DNA of 64,000 nt from Streptomyces rhizoryzae (GTDB lineage: Bacteria > Actinomycetota > Actinomycetes > Streptomycetales > Streptomycetaceae): assembly GCF_023155275.1 (NCBI RefSeq), contig NZ_JALMUV010000004.1:186001-250000 (forward strand), given 5' to 3'. A program made the translations under genes and the position numbers. Below are positions 41,747 to 50,672 of the stretch, piece after piece. Positions within the stretch are counted from its first letter, which is position 1. Every line of letters begins with the position of its first letter. The notes beneath the pieces were generated by a model that saw nothing but the letters and a program-made list of their open reading frames with translations, was not told the origin of the DNA and searched no databases.

Positions 41747-43021
41747 TCAGTGCGGGGCGGCGGCGGCCAGCAGGGTGCGGTGCATCCCCGTCAGCAGGTC
41801 GGCGCAGGCGTCGCGGCCGAGGTCCTTGGCGGTGAGCCGGACGGTCAGGTCGCGGTCGCTCTCCAGGACCCGGGCGTAACACCGCGGCCCGATGGTGGTG
41901 AAGGGCTCCTCCCAGGTCAGGACGGGTTCCCCGGCGGGGGCCGGGGCGACGGGGGCGTCGAGGGGGGAACTGCCGGGCAGCGTCACGTAGTTGAAGGCGC
42001 AGGTGGGTTCGGGGGCGTCGGGCCGGCTCGCGCGCAGCGCGGCGACGGCGGTGACGTCGTGCATGCCGTGCCGGACGGCGGCCAGCGCGCTCCAGTGGAC
42101 GGCGTCGGCCAGGGTGACGAGGTCGTCGCGGCGGGCCTGCTCGATCAGGGCCGGGACCCACTGGTTCATGGAGGTGACCAGGTCCTTCCAGCGGCCGCCG
42201 AAGCGGTTGGCGCTCATCAGCTGGACCAGCAGGGTGTCCGCGTCGCACCGGGCGGCCACGGTGTGCACGTAGGCGGCCAGGACGACGCTGGAGACGGAGA
42301 CCCGGGCGCGCTCGGCGACCGCGTGCGCGGCGGGGCGGGCGGCGGCGGAGCGCAGGGTGGCCTGGACGGTGCCGCCCTCGGCCCCCGGGGTGCGGGGCAG
42401 CGCCACCGAGGGGGCGCGGTCGAGGAGGTGGGCCCAGTGGCCGAGGGCCGCGGCCTGGCGGCGGAGTCCGGTGGGGGTGTGCTGGTCGGTGGCGAGGTCG
42501 GCGGGTCCGGGCGGAGGGGGTCCGAGTGCACCGGGGTCGGTGAGCGCCCGGCGGAACTCGCGGTGCAGGAGTTCCTGGGCCCAGGCGTCCGCGGCGATGT
42601 GGTGCTTGGCGAAGAGCAGGTGGGACGGGTCGCCCCGGCGGGTCAGCAGGCCGGCGCGCCAGCCGTGGTCGCGGCGGAGGTCGAAGGGGCGGGCGGCCAG
42701 GCCGGCGGCGCGGGCGTCAGGGTCGGCGGGGCTGCCGGGTGGTGCCTCCTCGGCCGCCACGGCGGGCAGCTGGTCGTCGAAGTCCTCGTCGGGCGCCAAC
42801 TGCCGTGGGGCGCCGGCGTCCTGGACGTCGTAGCGGGTCCGCAGGGACGGGTGCCGGGTGACGATTGCGCGCAGTGCGGTGCGGGCCTGCCGGGCGGTGG
42901 TTCCCGGTGGCAGGGGCCAGGCGGCGGCGTTGTTGGGCTCGTGCCACCGCGGGGCCGGCAGGTCCCTGATGTCGTGCCACACCGAGAGCTGACCCAGCGA
43001 CAGCGGTCCTGCCTCGGACAT
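41747..43021 (-). CDS. Free-standing condensation-domain protein
   Basis: 424 residues, one NRPS-type condensation domain. The N-terminus (PLSLGQLSVWHDIRDLP) and the catalytic HHxxxD motif (HHIAADAW; His140, His141, Asp145) are intact; NRFGGRWKDLVTSMNQWVP matches the later floor-loop motif. It probably forms an amide or ester between carrier-bound units, using the discrete carrier proteins of the locus. It is the first gene of the leftward arm; GGGGGA precedes ATG 43021 by five bases. Some such proteins are epimerase-like or ester-forming, so bond type is open. Confidence 0.85.
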   Translation of the reverse strand: MSEAGPLSLGQLSVWHDIRDLPAPRWHEPNNAAAWPLPPGTTARQARTALRAIVTRHPSLRTRYDVQDAGAPRQLAPDEDFDDQLPAVAAEEAPPGSPADPDARAAGLAARPFDLRRDHGWRAGLLTRRGDPSHLLFAKHHIAADAWAQELLHREFRRALTDPGALGPPPPGPADLATDQHTPTGLRRQAAALGHWAHLLDRAPSVALPRTPGAEGGTVQATLRSAAARPAAHAVAERARVSVSSVVLAAYVHTVAARCDADTLLVQLMSANRFGGRWKDLVTSMNQWVPALIEQARRDDLVTLADAVHWSALAAVRHGMHDVTAVAALRASRPDAPEPTCAFNYVTLPGSSPLDAPVAPAPAGEPVLTWEEPFTTIGPRCYARVLESDRDLTVRLTAKDLGRDACADLLTGMHRTLLAAAAPH

Positions 43022-43302
43022 ACAGATCCCCCATGACGCATTTCCGTTATGCGGAAGGTGAATTCCATGCAGAAGGTGACGCTGCCATAAACCGTTGAAC
43101 GTGGCAAGAAGCTGCCGAAGTAGCCAAGTGATCTACCTCACAAGGGAAGGGCCGCGAAGACATGAGAGTCTGAATGCCGCTTCCCGGAATCTCGTTTCCA
43201 GATTCCGGAACAGGCGGGCAGGGCTTCCCACGCACCTCTCCTCCCCTGCCCCGTTTGTGCTCCAGACCGTCGTGTGTGAACGCCACAGGGGGCTTCAGCA
43301 AC
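43022..43302. promoter_or_regulatory. Divergent promoter region of the biosynthetic locus, with inverted repeat
   Basis: This 281-base gap between the leftward and rightward arms is clearly AT-richer than its surroundings. It holds a perfect 9-base inverted repeat CCGGAATCT (43184-43192) with AGATTCCGG (43200-43208), a smaller dyad TTCCG-TTATG-CGGAA (43046-43060), and AGTGA-TCTACC-TCAC at 43127-43141, which fits the loose BldD consensus. Promoter boxes are not certain. No small gene is supported. Confidence 0.5.
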
Positions 43303-44940
43303 GTGAGTCAGCAGCCGCACACCTTCGCCGACGCCGACGCGGGCCTCCGCCAGGACTTCCTGCACTCCTTCCTGCTGGACCCGGCGCGGCACTCCCCCGG
43401 CGCCCCCGCCGTCGTCGAATCCCCCGGGGCCGGCCGCACCACCGTCACCACCTACGCCGAACTCACCGCCCTGACCGGCGAGTTCGCCGCCGCGCTGACC
43501 GCCCTGGAGCTCGAACCGGGCGCCCGGGTCATCCTGGAGGCGGACGCCGGCGCCGCGGCCATCGCCCTGCTGCTCGCCTGCTCGCAGGCCGGCCTGACCT
43601 TCGTCCCGGTGAGCCCGCAGACCCCGCGGCCGCGCCTGGACCTCCTCCTGGACACCGTCCGGCCCGCCCTGCACGTTCAGGAGGTGAACGGATCGCGGAC
43701 CGACCTCCCGCCCCCCGTGGGGACCGCGCGGTTCGGCCCCGCGGGCCTGACCGTCGAGCGCGCCCCCCGGACCGGCCCGCCGCGCCGCCGCACCCCCTGC
43801 CCCACCGACCCCGCCTACATCATCTTCACTTCCGGCACCACCGGCCGGCCCAAGGGCGTGGTGATGAGCCACCGCGCGGTGGTCGCCTTCTACCGGGGCA
43901 TGCTGGCCCACCGGATCGCCGCCCCCGGCGACCGGATCGCCAGCACCTCCCCCCTCCAGTTCGACTTCTCACTGCTCAACATCGGGCTGGCGCTGGGCAG
44001 CGGCGCCGCCGTCGTCCCCGTACCGCCCTCCCTGGTGCGCTGGCCCCGGCACCTGCTGCGGGTGCTGCGCGAGACCGGCGCCACCCAGGTCAACGGCGTC
44101 CCGTCGATCTGGCGGCAGGTGCTGCGCCACGAACCGCGCCGGCTCGCCGCGCTGACCGGCCTGCGCGGGGTGCTGTTCTGCGGCGAGGAGTTCCCGCTGC
44201 CCGAACTCCGGCGCCTCCAGGAGCTGCTGCCGGGCACCCGGATCGTCAACTGCTACGGCGCCACCGAGTCCATGGCCTGCTCCTTCGCCGACGTCCCGCA
44301 CCCGCTGCCCGAGGACACCGAGCGGCTCTCCATCGGCGTCGCCCACCCCGGCGCGGAGATCCTGCTGGTCGGCGCGGACGGCCGGGTCATCGACGAGGCC
44401 GGGGTCCCCGGCGAGATCCACCTGCGCAGCCCCGCCCTGTTCTCCGGCTACTGGGACGACCCCGAGGCCACCGCGGCCACCCTGGTGCCCGACCCGCTCT
44501 GCCCGCAGTCCGGCCAGCGGGTGCTGCGCTCGGGCGACCTCGCCGTCCGCGGCCCGGACGGCACCTTCGCCTTCACCGGGCGCACCGACTCCCAGGTCCA
44601 GATCAACGGCAACCGCGTCGAACTCGGCGAGGTGGAGCGGCGGCTGGCCGCGTACCCGGGCGCCACCGCGGCCGCCGCGCTGCCGCTGCCGGTGCCCGGC
44701 GGCGGCCTCCAGCTGGCCGCCTTCGTGGTGCTCGCCGCCGGGGCTCCCCCGGCCGACGCCGGTGAACTCCGGGCGTTCTGCGCCGAGTCGCTGCCCTCCT
44801 ACATGGTCCCGCAGGAGATCCGCCTGCTGGACCGGCTGCCGGTCACCGCACACGGCAAGGTCGACCGGGCCGCGCTGGCCGCCGGCGCGACGGCCGGCAC
44901 CGGCGCGGCCGCCCCGGCGGATGCCGGGGGCGCCCGGTGA
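43303..44940 (+). CDS. Second free-standing amino-acid adenylation enzyme
   Basis: 545 residues from GTG 43303. Motifs: IIFTSGTTGRPKGVVMSHRA, PLQFDFSLLNIGLALGSG, NGVPSIWRQV, VNCYGATESMACSFAD, GRTDSQVQINGNRVELGEVE and VTAHGKVDRAAL. The substrate-amine Asp in QFDFSL is present, so an amino acid is the likely substrate, distinct from that of the leftward adenylation enzyme. There is no fused carrier domain. GTG 43303 follows AGGGGG by ten bases; in-frame starts further upstream (to ATG 43174) cannot be excluded. The stop overlaps the MFS start (GTGA). Confidence 0.8.
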   Translation: MSQQPHTFADADAGLRQDFLHSFLLDPARHSPGAPAVVESPGAGRTTVTTYAELTALTGEFAAALTALELEPGARVILEADAGAAAIALLLACSQAGLTFVPVSPQTPRPRLDLLLDTVRPALHVQEVNGSRTDLPPPVGTARFGPAGLTVERAPRTGPPRRRTPCPTDPAYIIFTSGTTGRPKGVVMSHRAVVAFYRGMLAHRIAAPGDRIASTSPLQFDFSLLNIGLALGSGAAVVPVPPSLVRWPRHLLRVLRETGATQVNGVPSIWRQVLRHEPRRLAALTGLRGVLFCGEEFPLPELRRLQELLPGTRIVNCYGATESMACSFADVPHPLPEDTERLSIGVAHPGAEILLVGADGRVIDEAGVPGEIHLRSPALFSGYWDDPEATAATLVPDPLCPQSGQRVLRSGDLAVRGPDGTFAFTGRTDSQVQINGNRVELGEVERRLAAYPGATAAAALPLPVPGGGLQLAAFVVLAAGAPPADAGELRAFCAESLPSYMVPQEIRLLDRLPVTAHGKVDRAALAAGATAGTGAAAPADAGGAR

Positions 44941-46175
44941 GCGGAGCCGACCGGTCCGCCGCGGTCACCCCCGGCGGCCTCCGGGAGAGCCGGCTGCGGG
45001 CCTTCGTCCGGGTGCGGGCCGGCGGGCTGCCGGGCGCGTTCTGGGTGCTGTGGGGCGGTTCGCTGGTCAACCGGCTGGGCGCGATGGTCAATCCGTTCCT
45101 CAGCCTGTACCTCACCGGCGTCCGGCACGTCCCGCTCGCCACCGCCGGCCTGGTGCTCGCCGTCGGCGGCATCGGCTCGGTGATCTCCCAGCCGCTCGGC
45201 GGCTTCCTCGCCGACCGGTTCGGCCGCCGGATCGCGCTCACCGGCGGCATGCTGGCCAACGGCGCGACGCTGCTCACCCTCGGCCACGCCCGCAGCCTGC
45301 CGGTGCTGGTCGCGTCCTGCTTCGTGCTCGGCATCACCCTGGACCTCTTCCGGCCGGCCGCCCAGGCGCTGGTCGCCGACGCGGTGCCGGCCGCCGACCG
45401 CACCCGCGCCTTCGGCCTGCTGCTGTGGGCCGTCAACCTCGGCTTCTCGCTGGCCATGGTGCTCGGCGGCTACCTCGCCGCACACGGCTTCGGGCTGCTG
45501 TTCTGGCTGGACGCCGGGGCCTGCGCGGTCTTCGGGGCGCTGGTGTGGCTGGCCGTCCCGGAGACCCGGCCGGCCGGCCGCGCCCCCACGGCCGGCGGCT
45601 TCGGCACCGTCCTGCGGGACCGGGTGATGGTGGCCTTCGCCGGGATCATCGTGCTCTACGCGGTGGTCTTCCAGCAGGCGTTCGCCACCCTGCCGCTGGC
45701 GATGCGCGCCACCGGGATCTCCAGCGGCGCGTACGGCGCGGTGATGGCCGTCAACGGCCTGGTCGTCATCGCCGCCCAGCCGCTGATCGGCCACCGGCTG
45801 GACGGCCACGACAAGAGCCGGGTGCTGGCCACCGGCTTCGCCGTCGCCGCGGCCGGCAACGCGCTGACCGCCACCGCCGCCTCGGCCCCCGTCTACGGCC
45901 TGGCGGTCGCGGTCAGCACGCTCGGCGAGATCCTGGTGTTCGCGGTCACCGCGGCCGTCGTCGCCGACCTGGCGCCGCCCGCGCTGCGCGGCCGCTACAA
46001 CGGCCTGATCGGCATGGCCTGGGGCACCGGTTTCCTGATCGCCCCGGTCGCCGGCACCCGGCTCCTGGCCCTCGGCCCGGCCGCCCTCTGGCTGAGCTGC
46101 GCGGCACTGGCCCTGCTGGCGGCGCTGGCCCAGCTCGCGCTGGCCCCGGCCCTGCGCCGCCGGTCGTCCCGCTGA
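44937..46175 (+). CDS. MFS transporter, probable product exporter
   Basis: 412 residues with twelve predicted transmembrane helices. The MFS signature loop is GGFLADRFGRRIALTGG (between helices 2 and 3). It resembles multidrug-type exporters of the DHA1 family. Its position, overlapping the adenylation gene by four bases (GTGA), suggests that it exports the product of this locus and may give self-resistance. Substrate cannot be read from the sequence. Confidence 0.85.
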   Translation: MSGADRSAAVTPGGLRESRLRAFVRVRAGGLPGAFWVLWGGSLVNRLGAMVNPFLSLYLTGVRHVPLATAGLVLAVGGIGSVISQPLGGFLADRFGRRIALTGGMLANGATLLTLGHARSLPVLVASCFVLGITLDLFRPAAQALVADAVPAADRTRAFGLLLWAVNLGFSLAMVLGGYLAAHGFGLLFWLDAGACAVFGALVWLAVPETRPAGRAPTAGGFGTVLRDRVMVAFAGIIVLYAVVFQQAFATLPLAMRATGISSGAYGAVMAVNGLVVIAAQPLIGHRLDGHDKSRVLATGFAVAAAGNALTATAASAPVYGLAVAVSTLGEILVFAVTAAVVADLAPPALRGRYNGLIGMAWGTGFLIAPVAGTRLLALGPAALWLSCAALALLAALAQLALAPALRRRSSR

Positions 46176-46218
46176 CCCGCGTACCGCCCGCCGGCCGCCC
46201 CGCACCGGAAGGAACCCC

Positions 46219-47476
46219 GTGCCCGCCACCCCCCGCAGGAAAGTGCTGGTCCTGGAAGCCGACGTCGCCGCCGGCGGCGATCTGCTCGCGGCCGCCGCCG
46301 CCCTCGGCGCGGACGCGTACGTGGCCACCCGCGAGGACCTCTACGCGCGCTACCGCCCCGAACTGACCGACCGGATCGCCGGGACCGCCTTCACCGACTT
46401 CACCGACCCGGAGGCCACCCTCGCCGACCTGACCGCCTTCTGCCGGGACACCGGCATCGACGGGATCGTGCCCTGCTGGGAGTTCCTCACCCCGCTGGCC
46501 GCCCGGCTGGCCGCCGCGCTGGGGCTGCCCGGCCACCTCCCCGGGCCCGCCCCGGCCGGGCGCAACAAGCGGCTGATGGCCGAGGCGTTCGCCGCGCACG
46601 GCGTCCCCGCCCCGCGCACCGTCACCGCCCCGGACCCCGGCGCCCTCGCCCGGCGCGCCGACGCCGCCGGGCTGGGCTACCCGCTGGTCGTCAAACCCGC
46701 CGAGGAGGCCGCCTCGATCGGCGTCTCGGTGGTCGCCGCGCCCGCCGCGCTGCCCGCGGCCGCCCGGCGCGCGCAGTCGCGGCCCCGCAAGCTCCCGCAC
46801 GGCATCCCGCTGGACACCGCCCTGGTGGCCCAGGAGTACGTCGCCGGGCCGGAGTTCAGCGTGGAAACGGTCCTCGCCGGCGGCACCGTCCACCACCTGG
46901 CGGTCACCGAGAAGTTCACCACCACCGGGGCCCGGCGCGCCGAACTCGGCCACACCGTGCCCGCCGCGCTGTCCCCCGCCGCCCGGGCCGCGGTGTACCG
47001 GGCGGCCACCGCCGCGGTGACCGCGCTCGGGCTGCGCGCCGGGCTCGCCCACACCGAGCTGAAGCTGGACCCGGCCGGCCGCCCGCGGGTCATCGAGGTG
47101 GGCGCCCGGCCGCCCGGCGACCACATCATGCGGCTGGTCCGGGAGGCGCTGGGCATCGACATGGCCCGCGCCCACCTCCAGGCCGTCCTCGGCGAACGCC
47201 CCGACGTCACCCCGCGGCGCGCCGCGGCCGCCGCGATCCGCTTCCTGACCGCCCCGGAGGCCGGGACCCTGCACCGGGTGGGCCCGCTGCCCCGGGGGGG
47301 CGCACATCGTGGAGACCGCGCTGACCAAGCTGCCGGGCGACGCGGTCGGCGGCCCGGACGACAACCTCTCCCGGATCGGCCACGTCCTGCTGCGGGCCGG
47401 CTCCCCGGCCGCGGCCAACGCGGCCGCCGAGGCGGCCCTGGCGTCGGTCACCGTCGAACTCGCCACCCGCTGGTAG
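46219..47476 (+). CDS. ATP-grasp ligase with a frameshift at a G7 run
   Basis: Start GTG 46219 with GGAAGGAA upstream. The ATP-grasp fold is clear: NKRLMAEAFAAHGVPAPRTV, YPLVVKPAEEAASIGVSVVA, VAQEYVAGPEFSVETVLAGG, AHTELKLDPAGRPRVIEVGA. After HRVGPLPRG (about 47294) the frame is lost at a run of seven G (47294-47300). With six G the protein continues in the correct frame as GAHIVETALTKLPG ... SRIGHVLLRAG and ends at TAG 47474-47476, about 418 residues. The unshifted frame instead runs to 47571 as low-complexity sequence. The shift may be a sequencing error, a true mutation, or programmed slippage. The function is amide ligation in the locus. Confidence 0.8.
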
Positions 47477-47567
47477 TCCCGGCAGCCGGCCCCGGGCCGC
47501 CGGGCCTGCTTCCGGCGGCCCGGCGGCGTAACGTCAGCACTGTGCCGCGGCTGACAGCAGGTGCGCC

Positions 47568-49811
47568 ATGACGCCCCGCGGGACCGGGGAGGTCCCCCTG
47601 GGGCGCGCGCTGCTGCGGGCGATGCGGGAGACCGGCGCGTCCGCCGCGATGGTCTACGAGCTGGCGCCGGACGCCCCGGTGCTGCGGCTGGCCGCGCTGA
47701 GCGGCATCCCGCCGCCGGTGCTGGACCCCTGGAAGCGGATCGCGCTGGCGGCGCCGCTGCCGGTCGCGGTCGCGGCCCGCCGGCAGCGCCTGGTCTGGGC
47801 GGCCGGCCACCAGCAGCTGGCCCGGGAGTTCCCCCGGACGGCGGTGGCGCTGCCGTACGACTTCGCGCTGGGCGCCGCGCCGCTGACCGACGGGAGCGGG
47901 TGCCTGGGCGCGGTGGTGCTGGTGTGGCCGGCCGGCCACCCGGCGGAGCTGTCCGGGGCCGAGCGGGCCGCGTTCGACACCGCGTGCCGCCGGCTGGCCG
48001 CGCTGCTGCCCACCGGCGGCGGCCCGGATGGACCGCTGGTGGTCGTGCCGCCGCCGGCCCGTGCGGTCGGCGCGGACGAGGCGCTGGCCGCCATGGACTA
48101 CGTGGAGCGGCTGCCGGGCGGCGGCTGCGCGCTGGACCTGGAGGGGCGGATCACCATGCTCTCCACCGGCGCCGCGGAGCTGCTGGGCGTGGCGGCCGCC
48201 CGGATGCTGGGCAGGCGGCCGTGGGAGGTGCTGCCGTGGCTGGCCGGGCCGGTCTTCGAGGACCGCTGCCGGGCCGCGGTGATCAGCCGCCGCCCGGTCT
48301 CGTTCACCGCCTTCCGGCCGCCGCAGCAGTGGCTGGCGTTCCGGCTGTTCCCGGACGGCCGCGGGGTGAGCGTGTGGATCAGCGCCGACGAGGAGCCGGA
48401 CCCGGTGGCGCGCCGGCCCGCCGAGGCGATGCCGGTGCGCGCGGCGCAGATGTACCACGTGCTGCACCTGGCGGCGGCGCTCACCGAGGCGGTCGGCGTC
48501 CAGGACGTCACCGACCTGTTCGCCGAGCAGATCGTGCCGGCCTTCGGTGCCCAGGGGATGCTGATGTACGCGGCGGAGGCCGGGCGGCTGCGGACGATCG
48601 GCCAACGCGGCTATCCCGCCCGGGCCGTGGAGGCGTACGAAGGCGTCCCGCTGACCGCCGCGAACAGTCCGACGGTGCGCGCGCTGGCCACCGGCGAGCC
48701 CAGCTTCTTCACCTCGGCGGAGGAGACCGAGCGGCACTTCCCGGGGCTGGCGCGGCTGACCGGGATGGCGGCGCGGGCGGTGCTGCCGCTGATCGTCTCC
48801 GGCCGCCCGGTGGGCTGCTGCGTGCTGGCGTACCGGCATCCGCGGACCTTCACCCCCGAGGAGCGGCAGGTCCTGACCTCACTGGCCGGGCTGATGGCCC
48901 AGGCGCTGGACCGGGCCTTCCTCTACGACACCAAGCAGCAGCTGGCGCACGACCTCCAGGCCGGGCTGCTGCCGCACCGCCTGCCGCCGGTCCCGGGCCT
49001 GGCGGTCGCCGCGCGCTACCTGCCGTCCACCCGCGGGATGGACATCGGCGGCGACTTCTACGACCTGATCCGGCTGGACGAGCACCAGGTGGCCGCGGTG
49101 ATCGGGGACGTGCAGGGCCACAACGCGGCGGCCGCGGCGCTGATGGGCCAGGCCCGTACCGCGGTGCACGCCTACGCCTCGGCCGGCGCCGCCCCGGGCG
49201 AGGTACTGGCCCGCACCAACCGGCTGCTGGCCGACCTGGGCCCGGACCTGTTCACCAGCTGCCTGTACGTCCACCTCGACCTGCGCAGCCAGCTGGCCTG
49301 CCTGGCCAGCGCCGGCCACCCGCCGCCGGTGCTCCGGCACCCCGGCGGCCGCACCGAGGTGCTGCGGACGCCGCCCGGGCTGCTGCTGGGCATCGCGCCG
49401 GACACCCGCTACGCGGCCACCACGGTCGTCCTGCCGCCCGGCGCGCTGCTCGCCCTCTACACCGACGGGCTGGTCGAGCGGCCCGGCACCGACCTGGACG
49501 AGGGGGTGGCGGCGCTGGCCGCCGATCTCGCCGGGATCCCCTGCGCCGACCCCGGCGCGCTGGCCGACGCGGTGCTGTCCCGGCGCGGCACCCAAGCGGA
49601 GCGGCTGGACGACGTGGCGCTGCTGCTGCTCGCCCCGGACGGCGCGGAGGAGGCGGCCGGGGAGGCGGCGGAGGCGGCCGGTGCCCCGGCGGAGGCATCG
49701 GACGGGCCGGGCGGAGCAGACGCAGGAGGAGAAGCGCACGCACCGGCGCGCGCAGAAGCGGACCGTACGGACGGCGCGGAGGGCGCCGGGGAATCGGGAG
49801 GGGACGGATGA
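47568..49811 (+). CDS. Sensor PP2C phosphatase (GAF/PAS-GAF-SpoIIE)
   Basis: 747 residues. An N-terminal GAF-like region (about 10-150, SAAMVYELAPDAPVLRLAAL) is followed by a PAS domain (about 180-270, CALDLEGRITMLSTGAAELL), a GAF domain (about 300-460, VTDLFAEQIVPAFGAQGMLM) and a PP2C phosphatase domain (RGMDIGGDFYDLIRL, VIGDVQGHNAAAAALMGQ, LASAGHPPPVLR, ALYTDGLVERPG, LDDVALLLLAPD). The last about 65 residues are acidic and Ala/Gly-rich. It is soluble and probably dephosphorylates an anti-anti-sigma factor on binding a signal. Start ATG 47568. It overlaps the uracil-DNA glycosylase gene (ATGA). Confidence 0.85.
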   Translation: MTPRGTGEVPLGRALLRAMRETGASAAMVYELAPDAPVLRLAALSGIPPPVLDPWKRIALAAPLPVAVAARRQRLVWAAGHQQLAREFPRTAVALPYDFALGAAPLTDGSGCLGAVVLVWPAGHPAELSGAERAAFDTACRRLAALLPTGGGPDGPLVVVPPPARAVGADEALAAMDYVERLPGGGCALDLEGRITMLSTGAAELLGVAAARMLGRRPWEVLPWLAGPVFEDRCRAAVISRRPVSFTAFRPPQQWLAFRLFPDGRGVSVWISADEEPDPVARRPAEAMPVRAAQMYHVLHLAAALTEAVGVQDVTDLFAEQIVPAFGAQGMLMYAAEAGRLRTIGQRGYPARAVEAYEGVPLTAANSPTVRALATGEPSFFTSAEETERHFPGLARLTGMAARAVLPLIVSGRPVGCCVLAYRHPRTFTPEERQVLTSLAGLMAQALDRAFLYDTKQQLAHDLQAGLLPHRLPPVPGLAVAARYLPSTRGMDIGGDFYDLIRLDEHQVAAVIGDVQGHNAAAAALMGQARTAVHAYASAGAAPGEVLARTNRLLADLGPDLFTSCLYVHLDLRSQLACLASAGHPPPVLRHPGGRTEVLRTPPGLLLGIAPDTRYAATTVVLPPGALLALYTDGLVERPGTDLDEGVAALAADLAGIPCADPGALADAVLSRRGTQAERLDDVALLLLAPDGAEEAAGEAAEAAGAPAEASDGPGGADAGGEAHAPARAEADRTDGAEGAGESGGDG

Positions 49812-50581
49812 GCGAGGCGACGGGCGGGGCGCCGCGGGAGACGGCGGACGCGGCGTACCCGGCCCGCCGGGCGGCGCACTGCGCGGGGCTGCCGGACCTG
49901 GACGCCGCGGTCGCCGACTGCCGGGCCTGCCCGCGGCTGGTGGCCTGGCGGGAGCGGGTGGCGGCGGAGCGCCGGGCGGCGTTCCGGGACTGGGAGTACT
50001 GGGCGCGGCCGGTACCCGGCTTCGGCCCGCCGGACGCGTCGCTGGCCGTGGTGGGCCTGGCGCCGGCCGCGCACGGCGGCAACCGCACCGGCCGGATGTT
50101 CACCGGTGACGCGTCGGGGGACTTCCTGTTCGCGGCGCTGCACGCGGTGGGCCTGGCCTCGCAGCCGACCGCGACGCACCGGGACGACGGGCTGGAGCTG
50201 TACGGGGTGCGGGTCACCGCGCCGGTGCACTGCGCGCCGCCGCAGAACCGTCCGACCACCGCGGAGCGGGACACCTGCCGGCCGTGGCTGGAGGCGGAGC
50301 TGGGTCTGCTGGCGCCGCGGCTGCGGACCGTGGTGGCGCTGGGCGGCTTCGCCTGGCAGACGCTGTGGCCGGTGCTGGGCGCGGCGGGCTGGCCGGTGCC
50401 CCGGCCCCGGCCGGCGTTCGGGCACGGCGCCGAGGTGACCCTGCCGGGCGCCGGGGACCGCGGTGAGCTGCGGGTCCTCGGCAGCTACCACCCGAGCCAG
50501 CGGAACACCTTCACCGGCACGCTCACCCGGGAGATGTTCGTCGCGCTGCTCACCCGCGCCCGGGAACTCGCCGGGCTGTGA
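49808..50581 (+). CDS. Family 5 uracil-DNA glycosylase
   Basis: 257 residues. Features: DCRACPRLVAWRERVA with an Fe-S-type Cys pair, FGPPDASLAVVGLAPAAHGG (the water-activating motif), FTGDASGDFLFAAL, VTAPVHCAPPQNRPTTAERD (further cysteines of the cluster) and GSYHPSQRNTFTGTL, the C-terminal catalytic loop. It removes uracil, and in family 5 also some other deaminated bases, from DNA. Translational coupling to the phosphatase gene is by a four-base overlap; a functional link between the two is not obvious. Confidence 0.9.
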   Translation: MSEATGGAPRETADAAYPARRAAHCAGLPDLDAAVADCRACPRLVAWRERVAAERRAAFRDWEYWARPVPGFGPPDASLAVVGLAPAAHGGNRTGRMFTGDASGDFLFAALHAVGLASQPTATHRDDGLELYGVRVTAPVHCAPPQNRPTTAERDTCRPWLEAELGLLAPRLRTVVALGGFAWQTLWPVLGAAGWPVPRPRPAFGHGAEVTLPGAGDRGELRVLGSYHPSQRNTFTGTLTREMFVALLTRARELAGL

Positions 50582-50672
50582 GACGGGGGCCGAACGGCCC
50601 GGGGCCAGTAGCCTCAGACGGGGTAAATGTCACATATAACGCAATTCGGCCGGCAGGGACGGAACCGCACAG

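Noticed and set aside
38747..43036. A forward reading frame of about 1429 residues opposite the carbamoyltransferase, ATP-grasp and condensation genes
   Set aside because: Composition is Gly/Val/Ala-rich without domains, and it is antisense to three well-recognised genes.
47301..47571. Present-frame C-terminus of the ATP-grasp gene after the G7 run
   Set aside because: It is low-complexity Arg/Gly/Pro sequence, whereas the alternative frame carries a family-like ending and a stop at 47476.
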